A stretch of DNA of 64,000 nt from Gonium pectorale (lineage: Eukaryota > Chlorophyta > Chlorophyceae > Chlamydomonadales > Volvocaceae). The DNA lies in contig LSYV01000014.1 of assembly GCA_001584585.1 (NCBI GenBank), positions 235,623 through 299,622 of the forward strand, in the 5' to 3' direction. Below, one piece after another: positions 24,201 to 33,718 of this stretch. Both the position numbers and the translations under genes were made by a program. A model generated the notes under the pieces. That model had not been told where the DNA came from. It saw nothing but the letters and a program-made list of their open reading frames with translations, and did no database searches. The first letter of the stretch is position 1; each line of letters begins with the position of its first letter.

Positions 24201-25422
24201 CCAGCCAAGCCGTGTGGTTTGAGGCCTCCAGCCAAGCCGTGTGGGTTCAGGCCCCCAGCCAAGCCGTGTGGGTTCAGCCCCCCCCCCCAAGCCGTGTGGT
24301 TTGAGGCCCCCAGCCAAGCCGTGTGGGTTCAGGCCCCCGGATGGCACTGCAGCCCTCCCATGTTGGGTGCCCTGCGCGGCCCCACACTTGGCGTCCCAGG
24401 ACGCCTGGCGCCCCGATGCCTGGTGCCCTGTTGAGAGGCGCCCTGTTGGGAGGCGCCCTGTTGGGAGGCGCCCTGTTGGGAGGCGCCCTGGTTGCGCCCA
24501 GGAGCCAAGCCCCGCATTACGGCTGCGGAAGCACGCACCTGCCACGTCATGCAGCACCACCCGTGTCCCGGCCGCCGACTGGTCCAGCAGGTCGACTCCG
24601 AACCCCGTCCGCGCGCGGCCATTACGCAGCTCCAGCCCCTGCAGCCGCAGCTCCACGCCCGGCTCCACCAGAGCCACGCGCGCGCTGGCCTGTGTGTTCA
24701 TGGGGGCGGGAGGGCGGGCGGGCGGGCGGGCGGGCGGGGAGATGTACGAGGACGCGAGTCATGTGAGGAGACGGGGCTCACCGTGGGTGGTGTAGCACGT
24801 GTCGGCATGCAGCCAGGTCATGGCCGTTCGGCTCCGTACGGACGCTGTACGTACTGTGCGGAAATGGAAACACACCTACAGCAGGGCCCGGGGCACGCTA
24901 CAAAGTAGCATAAGCCCCAGATGCCCGGGGGCGCGGCCCCTGAGGCTGGCAACTCACGTAGTCGAGGTCCAGGATGGTCGTATATTGGCCACGGCCGGCA
25001 ACTGTGAGCGAGGCTGTGCGGTTAAGGCGCCGTGCCGGCCAGGCACTCGTAGGTACCAGCAGGTTGTCTAGAACTTCAACCCTCTCGATGCTGTTATCAG
25101 CGACTGCGGCCACGAAAGCGGCCGCTGAACGCACAGCAATGACCGACTGCTTTGACGGCACCGATGGCGAGAGCGCCGTTGTAGGCGCGAGCGAGTTGTT
25201 GCTGGTAAGCAGTGAAGGCGTAGCTGGGGCGATGGTTGCTGCTGCGCTGCACAGTGCAAGCAGCAGTCCAACGAAGACCAGAGAGAACGCTCGAAAGCTT
25301 GAGTCACCACATAGTCGCCGTCCGAGCCAGGAGCGCTTGCAGCGAAGATGGTGCTCGCTCCACCGCCCGTTCCAGGTGCCAGCCAGAGCTTGCCCGAGGC
25401 CACAAACCCACCCATTATACAT
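15251..25422 (-). CDS. Receptor-like TKL protein kinase with signal peptide, ectodomain and one transmembrane helix
   Basis: Exons (minus): 24958-25422, 24539-24689, 23923-24012, 23532-23581, about 23325-23395 (weakest), 23067-23178, 22356-22674, 21353-22045, 20706-20753, 18401-20058, 17814-17889, 16635-17080, 16127-16277, 15251-15654. All phases fit and sum to about 1577 residues. Order: hydrophobic N-terminal segment (SLVFVGLLLALCSA); ectodomain; motif CGASTGYDRC; transmembrane helix spanning an exon junction (AVVVPTSVVGG / ALAVLAVVCWV); proline/alanine-rich juxtamembrane region; kinase domain. Kinase motifs: glycine loop GGGSFGKVFRG, VAVKVL with the ATP-binding lysine, HGDLKLNN (HGD instead of HRD), VGDFGLAR, APE, VYAFGVTLWELATGEKPW and DRPSF. 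About 470 low-complexity residues sit between beta-4 and beta-5, and about 130 between the catalytic loop and DFG. It is probably a plasma-membrane sensor kinase; ligand unknown. The start is uncertain because the signal-like segment lies about 45 residues in. Confidence 0.8.
16533..16563. repeat. Copy 1 of a dispersed repeat with core GCTTACGCTCGT
   Basis: Shared almost exactly with 28791-28819 and partly with 28899-28932. All copies are flanked by CACACA/ACACGC-rich sequence. This copy sits in a kinase-gene intron. Confidence 0.75.
20208..20446. repeat. 13-bp minisatellite, about 18 copies, unit GGCGGCTCCCTAG
   Basis: Near-perfect head-to-tail array inside the intron between the exons encoding the glycine loop (20706-20753) and the ATP-binding lysine (18401-20058). 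The only variation is G versus A in CGGCTCC/CGACTCC. Each junction forms the palindrome CCCTAGGG. Confidence 0.95.
24179..24340. repeat. 27-bp tandem repeat, about six copies
   Basis: Unit beginning AAGCCGTGTGGTTTGAGGCC, alternating between a TTTGAGG and a GTTCAGG variant. It lies in the kinase-gene intron 24013-24538. Confidence 0.9.
24430..24491. repeat. 15-bp tandem repeat, four copies, unit TTGGGAGGCGCCCTG
   Basis: Second minisatellite in the same intron as the 27-bp array. The unit contains the palindrome GGCGCC. Confidence 0.9.
24712..24739. repeat. GGGC tetranucleotide run
   Basis: Seven GGGC units in the intron between the first two kinase-gene exons. The plus strand has clear quadruplex potential. 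Confidence 0.9.
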
Positions 25423-27289
25423 AAGAGCGGGACCAAGCGGGCCCTCGTGGCGAACCTTGCCAGGTCAGATAAGCAACTGCCCTGGGCACAATGTGCTGGG
25501 GCTCAGAGAGCCGGTCAGGAGGGAAACAAAAACACTACAAAACGAGGGAGTCCGTTGCACATCATTTGCAGCCAATGGGTGACTACAATTTCTGTTCTAA
25601 TTCAAGTTGCGCAGCTTAGCAAGCGAGGAAGCTCGCCCGTTACAAACTGGGAGCACCCCGCTGCCCGCTCCCTCAGATTCTTGCTACATAGACAATGTGA
25701 CACACCTAACACTGAAACTCCTTGCGTATGGCTATCAAGGCAGTCAATAATGCTGTCGTATCCAGGTTTCCTGGACGGTTAGAACCTCAGTTGAGGCACA
25801 CGATGCTAGGAGTGTAGTAGAGGAATTGGTTGCACTTAGAACACCGAATAGAGCATGATTAGCGAGTGACGTTAACTCTTCGTACTTCACCCACGTAGGT
25901 TGGCCAACTGTGAGCGTGCACGCTGCCCCGTGTGCGCAGAGCTTCAACTGGAAATGCGCATGACCAACTTGCTAGGCATGCGCCTGCAAGGGAGTTCAGC
26001 CGGCTGCGCACCAGTTAGTTGCGCATGCAGCGGAGGCATGCATCTTATCGCATTTTTCATTGTGTATCCTAGATTTGCGTACGTGATTGCACATGCCATA
26101 AGGAAATGGCTGAATAATGGCGACGACGGATGCGGAAAAGGGTGGCACGTGACCGCTCGCCGTTCGTCGAATTGCGGCTCGTCGTCGTCGTGCGGCTTGG
26201 TGCGGGCTGAAATGGCTACCACGTACCACCGTGAACCCCTAACTACGTCTATAAGATAAATGTTGGAGGAGACGCTGGATATGCTGCAATTGACCGATGT
26301 CCGGCTCAGCAGCGCCGTGTCCGTAGCCGTGTCCAGGGCCGTGCCTGCCGTGCCACCTGTCCTTGAGTGATGCGTCTGCTCGAGATGCTCCATTCCCTAG
26401 GTATGGTGTTGCCATTCTTCGAGCATGGAAGCGCGTCTTGGTCGAGGGTCCGTCTGCTCGCCCGCCATGCCCTGTACTAGGCGCCCTGCTGGAAACATCG
26501 CACACCCGGGGGTATGACCGTGGAGGCTGCCTTCCCTATTTCCGTTTCCTTTTATGGTATGTATCGTCGATCGATTTGTGCACATCGACGCTTCCGGTTG
26601 GTGCGTGGTGGTCCTTTTTGCCGTACGGACGCCGTGGCGTGCGTGTTTTGTATGCGAACAGTGTGCTCAGTCGGTACAATAATGGCAGTAATGAATCAAC
26701 CAGGCGATTTAGTGAGTGTCCATGTTACACGCCCGTCGAAGCCGACGGGGCCATTTGCAGTGTTTCCTTTTTGCAGAAAGCACGGGCGACCATTCCACAG
26801 CGGCGGAAGCAGCGAGGGTGCAACCTGGGGGGGCCTGTAATCTGTAATCTGAGGGTGCTGTGAAGCCTGGAGCCGCGGCCATGCATTCATACGGCTCGCA
26901 CGGTGCAACGCACAGCTCGTGCAGGTGCGCGGACCCAGTAGACCTCAGAAGGGCGGCCCCTAGCAACACGTGGCCAGACCTACGTCCGCTGGCTGTCGGA
27001 TGAAAAAACAGAAATCTGCAGAGATACCAGCTGGGCGTTATGTGCTAAACACATGCACGCAGCGAGCTGACGCCCTCCCCCCCTTCCCACAGAGTATGCG
27101 GTAAAACAGAGCGACAAAGGACGAGGTGCTACGCTGCAGGTATGCATATTGAGCTCGCCGACTGCCGCAATGCCACTGCCGGACACCATGTGCCGCATGG
27201 GCGCTATGTCGGTAGTTTGCCCCATGCCGCCGCTACAGAAGTGCGGCACCGTAAATGGATAGAGCAGCAGACGCAAGGAATCCGGAGCT

Positions 27290-27322
27290 GCGTTATCAGC
27301 GCTGGGTCAGCGCTGATAACGC
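27290..27322. repeat. Perfect 15-bp inverted repeat with 3-bp loop
   Basis: Arm GCGTTATCAGCGCTG, spacer GGT, then its exact reverse complement. It would form a strong hairpin or cruciform. No transcript or element can be assigned to it. Confidence 0.9.
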
Positions 27323-27426
27323 TGATGACAACTGCCGGGCTACCTTCCCGCAGCTGCAGACAGGCAGTGGACAGCAGGTACAAGGCATGTCTCAAGTGAT
27401 GGAGCAGTGCTGGCTCTTGATGGGGG

Positions 27427-27446
27427 NNNNNNNNNNNNNNNNNNNN
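27427..27446. other. Assembly gap of 20 N
   Basis: Run of 20 N, probably a placeholder of unknown true length between contigs. Confidence 0.98.
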
Positions 27447-28790
27447 AGACGGCATTTCAGTTCGTTATTTAGATCATTCAGGTGCGGTATCGGCCATTCG
27501 CATTGCAGATACACCAGTACAAAGGCCGAAAAGCCACACACTGCGCCACACCGTGACTGATCCAGCATTTTCACACAAAAAAAGAAATTACACAAGGGTC
27601 CAATGGGCCCAAGAAAGGCGTGAACATGACCTCTTCCCGCCCGCGCCGCCCCAAGTCCATCACACGGTGCACACGATGTCGGTGCCTCTGCCCGTTTTTT
27701 GCCCCGCATTGACTGCAATCCACAACACATTCGATAACCACCGGCTAAGTACCCTCCCAGGCGTCAAGTGATGTGAGACGAACAAACTAAAGGGACCGAC
27801 TGTTGCAAGTGCCCCACAACCGCTATGCAAACATGCAATGCTTTTTACATCAACTTCAAAGAGACGTCATTTACTCACGACCCAACCCTGACTACGCCAC
27901 TGGGGTGGCATGGATCCTGGACCCCGGAACAACGGACGGAGTGTCGTTAACCAACTGCCAACCGTGACAAGCCCAACCGTTAACCTCCCTTGGCCCACTG
28001 CAAAATGTTATTCGTAAGGGTCCGGCTGCAAGCAAGGCGACCAACCCACGGCAACCATCGGCAGACGCTTAAGCGGAGCGCTCGGACTCATCCCTGCGGA
28101 CCGGCCCCACAACGCCCAAGCATTTGCGGATCACAGGCTGAAGGGCCTCGCAACGATGGCAGCCTGGCAAACTGTACGCCCAAGTGATAAGAGCCCTTCC
28201 ATTTGCACGCATTGATGAGATAGTGAGCAATGACGAGATGAAATGCGCATTCCTCGAACTCAGTGAACCCAATTAAGACGTATGCATGACATCGCGCCAA
28301 CGATCTAGACCGAGCGGAACCGCCCTTCGGGCAAACGCGCGCAAGCGCGCGCTCGAACCTGCTCCTCTGGGCGGACCTGCCGGTTCACATCAGGACCCCG
28401 CGACAACTAATGACAAATCGCGGGGCCCAGCAACTTTCAAGCGTTTGCACCACTGGGTGGGCTTGCCGGGCCCCTCGAAGCCACATACATAGGGCCCCCG
28501 CAACAGCACCAACTCACCCTCAACAAAGCAGGGGCTCAACAAAGCAATGCAGTTGCAACGGCAAGGCGTGCCGGGTGTGACTAGCTTCGCACAGTGAAGC
28601 CAGCAGATGCGCACGGTTATTGTACGGCGGACGAGTACGACAGATCTAGGGGACTGTTCGTGTGCAAACGGGTGCCTGGAATGCGCGACTCACGCCGTAC
28701 GCCGTGGACGCGGGCGTCCTTGCCGGTCCTTATCCAGCAGCACGCCGAACGCCACCGCCCACACACGCACGCGGACATACGCACAGGGCC

Positions 28791-28932
28791 GCTTACGCTC
28801 GTCGTATGCATTTTCCTTTGGGTCGCATATCAAACACACTCTTGGACGCTTGGGCACGCTATCAAGCATACACAACCCACACTGGGACACACATCATTTT
28901 CGCGCTTACGCTCGTTGTCTGCGTCGTTCCAT
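28791..28932. repeat. Copies 2 and 3 of the dispersed GCTTACGCTCGT repeat
   Basis: Copy 2 is at 28791-28819 and a diverged copy 3 at 28899-28932, each beside ACACTGGGACACAC-like sequence. They match 16533-16563. Confidence 0.7.
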
Positions 28933-29229
28933 TTCAACACTGGGACACACGCCCACGCACACACCGGAACGCCAGCCCACGCACACTCTAATGCACGCCC
29001 ACGCAGCATTATATGCAACGAGCAGAGTGCAGCGTTGGCAAAGGTGCCTAGATGCACGGATCACCGCCACAAGCTCCCGGGCAAGCGCCATGCAGGCCGC
29101 GGAGCAGCCTGCAGCCACCCAGCCCACGGCCCGCGGCCGTATGCGGCAACATGCTGAGAGCCCAACGTCCCACCCCAGCCGGCGGCTGCGCCGCCGCGCC
29201 TGGTCCCCTCCCACTCTCCAGCCTGTCTA

Positions 29230-32200
29230 CTAGCTGATCAGGCTGTCCAGGCCGCCGCCCGAGCCGCCGCCGTGCTCCGAGGGCGGCGGCGGCAGGGAGG
29301 ACTGCGCCGCCAGCCACGAATGCACGTTTTGCATTGCGATGGGGTCCATATAGGCCTCCGCGTAATTGACGGGCGGCTGCTCCGGCAGGTCGGCGCACTG
29401 CTGTGAGTACGCCTCGCCAAAGGTCCGGACGCACTGCAGCGCGGTCGCCGGCCGGCGGGGAGGGGTAAAAAGTTAGTAGAGGTGGGAGGACGGGGCCAAC
29501 GCCAGGGCCGACGGGGATGAAGATGAGTAGAAGAAGGGTTTGCGGTGCAGCTGCGCTCGGGAGGGAGCCGGCCGGCCACACGCAAGTATGTGCCGTACCG
29601 TGTGTGTAACGTACGTGCCGTACACCGGCCTGCCATACCGTGTGTGTAACGTACGTGCCGTACACCGGCCTGCCCTGCTCCCCTGCGCTGCAGTGCGCAT
29701 AACACCTCAGAGAGTACCGTACTACCCGGCCCCGTTCTCATCTCACCCCCCCCCCCAGCTCCCCCTTCCCAACATCCCCGCCTTCGCCCTGCCCCGCCTC
29801 CACGCCTTCCGGTTCTCCCTCCGCTTCCTTGACAACTTCCTTTCCCTCAACAAACCCCACCTGGCCGCCCTCGTCCATGCCTCGCAGCACCTTCACGGCC
29901 TCCATGGCATCTACCCCGCTGACCTGGCACTGGAACCGCAGCTCAACCCCCATCTCGGCCCCAGCGAAATGCCCTTCCTCGACCCCCTCCTTGTACTTGC
30001 GCCAGTCGACAACGTCTACCGCCTCCAAACGCGCCTCTACGACAAACGCAAACAGCCAACGGACCGCACTCCGCCGCGTACATTGCTTGCCCCCGGCCCC
30101 CTCTCTCTGCTTTCGGGTCGGGCGTTCGGGATGGGTCGGATCGTCAGGCTGGGCTTGTGACCACAGTCAGCCAGGGATTCGGCCGCTTCGGGCTCATAAC
30201 CCGTCACACCACTCCGGCCATAGTGGTCCATAAATGCGACGGACCACCGGGATTTGCGCCCTTGGGCAACGGTACCCCGGCCCGGGCCCTTCCCCTCCAC
30301 CCTCAGCGCTCTGCCTTTTGTTCCGGGATTGGGAGTTGTTCCGGTCCCCCCCCGGGTCTTAGGTGCCCCCTGCCCCATCGTCCTTTGGTGGTCCCCCTCT
30401 CACCCCTTCCCCCCGGCCCCCTCGCCTCCCGATGCTCCGAAACCCCCTCCGCCGTACTCCCCGCCCTTTACTTTACCTCCTCCCCCACCCGTCCCTCTCT
30501 CTCCTTCGTTTTTTTCGGTTCTCCCTGCTTTCGAGTCGGGCGTTTGGATCGGGTCGGGTCAACGGGCTGGGCTTGGGACCACAGGCAGCCAGGTATACGG
30601 CCGGTTCGGGCTCATAAACCCGTCGCACCACCCCGGCCATGTTGGTCCATGAATGCGACGGACCACTGGGAGTTGCGGCATCGGGCGACGATACACCGGG
30701 AGCCCTGGCCCCTCCTTTCCACCCTCAGCGCTCAGCCTGTTGTTTTGATGGTCGGGGGATGAATGCGCCCCGCGGATTCTCTACTGAGAATGCCTTCCAA
30801 CCCTCTACCCCCCGCCCTGGCCCCCGACAGGCAGCCATTGCTTGCCCCGGGTGGCTGGCTGCTCACATGTGGCATGCGCCACCCGCATATCCTTATACAA
30901 GAGCTGCGCGGGGCCCCTCCCCCCGATCCTGCACCCGACCCCGCCCGCGCAACGCGCAACGCATCCAGGACGCGTGCGACCCCGCCTGCCGGGAGCAGGC
31001 CGTGCCTCACCTCCTGCACGGTTCCCGAGCTCATGCCCGTCTGGCGGGTCCCCGCCCCCGCGGCCTTGTCTGCGGGCCCTGCGGCCCCGGCGTATGGCCC
31101 CAGGCGCAGCCCCGCGATCTGCGGCGGCCGCCTCGCCGCCTCGGCGCCGCCGTCAGCACCGCGCTTCGCCGGGCTGGCGCAGTCTTTCGCTGGGCGCTGC
31201 GCCTGGTTGGCGCCGCCACTGGCGGTGCCGCTCCCGCCACCCACGCCACCGCCGATTGCGTCGTGCTTCGCTTGAGTTGCGCCGCCGGCGGCGGCACGGT
31301 CATTGCCACGGCCGCCGTTGGCGGCGGCGGACTGGCTCGCAATACCGCCTTCGCCCTCTTCCAACTGAGGCGGCGTTGGTGTTGGGGCCGGGAGACTTGA
31401 CGACCTGCCGCCAATCGCGGTGCTGTACTGCGCCTCCCTCCGGCCGCTCGCTCTCCGCCTGCGCCAGAGGATTGCGGCCGCTAGCGCCAACGCCATGACG
31501 CAGGCCCCGGCCACCGCTGCAAAAGGATTTGAGAGGTTTTGAGGGGTTCCACCATTGTCAGGGAACAAAAATCAATGCCAGCGCCGCGCGGTAGGGTACC
31601 GGTACCCGTACACCCCATCATAGCCTCCTGCGGAAGGGGCGAGGACAGCGTGCGCACATAAAAACAATCCGCACAGCTGCGGGCCCGTGACGAGGACGTG
31701 TTGCAGAGCTCCACAACAGCGGCAGCAGCGACCCCGACTGGACCGATGTCGCTGATGTCGCTTTGGTCCAGGGAACCAGACGGAAAAGGGGTGTCCCGGC
31801 TTGCGCCTCGCAGCCCAGCACGACAGTACTCACCGCCGATCACGGCGCCCGCCAGCGCGCCCCCTCCGAGCGCGCCGCCGCCTCCTCCTCCGCCCTCCAG
31901 CAGGGCCCACGTGTTGTCCGCTGCGTATAGGAACTCCCGCCGCGCCAGCACGCATGCCTCGTAGCCCATCTGCACCCCGCACGTCGACGAGACGGGCGAC
32001 TCGCACACCTGTCGCAAAGAGGCAGGGAAGCGGGGTTCGGCGGGCGCGGTGGAGGACCTTTTGGGGGGCGCGCGGCCATGGGGTCACTGAGTCACAGCGC
32101 TGCGTCGTGCCGGCCGGGTAGGCCGCTCGCTGCCCGGGTGCCGCGCAGTCAACCGTCCCTTCGCCGCTGCAGGCCCTGGCCCCGCCCTTCACCGGCCGCC

Positions 32201-33718
32201 CCTGGCGCCTACAGCCCCCTGGCCCCTGGCGCCGTAACGCACCACAGTGGTGTTGACCGCCAACAGCATGTAGCCGCCCGCCTGGACGGCGTTGCTCGCC
32301 GTGTACAGAGCCACCGGCAAGACCACCTCGTGCAATCCAATGCAGCTGTTGTAGCAGCGGGCGATCGCGGGCGTCTCACGGCACCAGCTGCCGTTGGTGA
32401 AGGACAGGAGCTGCTGCGGAGGCGACGCCCCCACGGAGCGCGAGTACGCGCCCACGACACCGCCCGCCGTCAGGCCCGAGGCCGCAGGCGCCGCCGCGCC
32501 GACGACGAGGGACAGGTCGCCACTGTCGGGCTGCCATTGCACGGAGACTGCCGGCCGGGCGTAGTTCCGGATCGCTGGAATCACCAGCTGCGACAGGGAG
32601 GCGGCCAGGCGGGAGCGGGACGGCAGCAAGCGGGTCGGGTCGGGCCAGGGTAGGGCAGGGCGCTGGAGTGTTGCTGGTGAACTAGATTGAGCTGTGGCGG
32701 GCTGCCGGGGTTCCAGACAGAGGCATACCAACGGGACCCGACGTACATGATTGGGGTTTGTCATAGAGCAACGTGGGTGCCCGTTCAAAGCAGGACAGGA
32801 GCGTCCAGCGCTCCAGTCACAAGGGGTTAGAATTCCTAGAAGCACACGTCGTAGGCGCAGTAGTCTCTTGATGGGACGCAGGCGAACGGACAGCGGCAAG
32901 GGCCGAGGGAAGCCCTTCGGGACCGTAGCGTTCCCCCACGGCAGCGCACCTCCAACGGCAGGCAGGCGAAGGTAAACAAGGTTGTATTCACTAGGATCAC
33001 GGTGGCTCCGGTAGAGACGGTGATGAAATCAATACCGTAGCCGATGGTGATGCGGCCATTCCTGCGTGGCAGAATGAGGTAGGTGTAGGGGTGTCATGTT
33101 GCTCGGGCCGCAGCTTGGGTTGGCATGCGTGGATATTCAAAATTCATCCAAAAGGCCTGCATGAAGATTGTTGCCCTAGGGTGGCTGGGGTGGGTGAAGC
33201 AAAGGAAGGCTCGGAAGTCGGCTTTCACTCACCGGGTCTCGAGGTTCCTAAGCTGCAGGACCACGCCCGGAGCCAGAGTCACCTTCCCGCTAAGGAAGGA
33301 GAAGTCTGCAAGGGTACCGAGGGAGCTGTGTACAGAGAAAGCAAGACACGGTCTCCATGTTTTATGCCTACGGTTTGCGGACCCGGGACACGCGACGTGG
33401 ATGCCATACTGAGGCCGGGGACATCGAAGCCGTCAAGCACCGCAGATGGACCGCGAAAGCCCTTAACCCAGCCGGCCACGCACCAATAAGAGTCGTCTTG
33501 GCGCTGTTGCCAGAAATTGATACGTTCCTGTTGACGTTGAGAGGGGGACCTAGCCAAGCGTCCGCGCTAAGGCGGATATTTTTTACGAGCTGTAAGGAGT
33601 TAATGCCTGGATCCTTCAGCCCGGCGATGAGGTCGGCCTGGGACCGAACGTCAACGGCCGCTGCGAAGGCCGCCGCAAAGGCCGCCGCGCAAAATGCGTA
33701 CAGGCGTAATAAGAGCAT
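29230..33718 (-). CDS. Single-pass receptor-like membrane protein, kinase-less paralogue of the adjacent receptor kinase
   Basis: Seven exons (minus): 33484-33718, 33233-33305, 32950-33061, 32243-32587, 31834-32008, 31011-31516, 29230-29433. Phases agree and total 549 residues, ATG at 33718, TAG at 29230. Order: signal peptide (LLLRLYAFCAAAFAAAFAAA); ectodomain with GKVTLAPGVVLQLRNLETR, GATVILVNTTLFTFACLPL and several NTT/NGS glycosylation sites; motif CGVQMGYEACVLARREF followed by AADNTW; transmembrane helix GACVMALALAAAILW with a basic stop-transfer RRRR; then a low-complexity cytoplasmic tail ending in an acidic, Ser/Gly-rich C-terminus. The ectodomain and exon junctions parallel the 15-25 kb kinase gene, including FTFACLPL and the phase-1 intron inside the transmembrane helix. 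No kinase motif is present in the tail. Likely a cell-surface protein; function unknown. The last intron is 1577 bases and carries repeats. Confidence 0.8.
29594..29674. repeat. Two tandem copies of a 40-bp unit
   Basis: Two nearly identical 40-base units containing ACCGTGTGTGTAACGTACG, in the last intron of the kinase-less receptor gene. Confidence 0.85.
29745..30065 (+). other. Protein-like open frame inside an intron, antisense to the host gene; possible transposon remnant
   Basis: About 105 codons in one frame with strongly C-ending codons, encoding FLDNFLSLNKPHLAALVHAS and later PFLDPLLVLAPVDNVYRLQT. It has no upstream ATG in a good context and no recognisable family, and it is followed by the duplicated block at 30112. 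The codon bias is what a real coding sequence would show, so I read it as a fragment of an inserted gene or element. This is inference. Confidence 0.35.
30112..30735. repeat. Diverged direct duplication of about 200 bp (30112-30310 and 30530-30735)
   Basis: The two blocks share GGGCTGGGCTTG, CCAGG, TTCGGGCTCATAA, CCGTC, CACCAC, CCGGCCAT, TGCGACGGACCAC and CACCCTCAGCGCTC in the same order, with scattered substitutions and an offset of about 418 bases. Both lie in the last intron of the kinase-less receptor gene. Confidence 0.8.

Larger units (their letters stand above)
25423..29229. other. Gene-poor, lower-GC interval containing an assembly gap
   Basis: No supported gene. A minus-strand frame at 25.75-25.95 kb stays open for about 65 codons, but it has AT-rich codons and no splice partners. 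The interval also holds the hairpin at 27290-27322, the gap at 27427-27446 and two copies of the dispersed repeat. It should contain the kinase promoter (right of 25422) and the 3' UTR of the paralogue (left of 29230). Confidence 0.6.

Noticed and set aside
25744..25947. Extra upstream ectodomain exon of the receptor kinase
   Set aside because: It is open, but AT-rich in codon use and without a matching donor to the exon ending at 24958. The first exon already holds an ATG and signal-like segment.
28286..29237. Plus-strand frames at the 3' side of the receptor-like gene
   Set aside because: Built from repeats and the antisense of the true last exon; His/Thr-rich low-complexity only.
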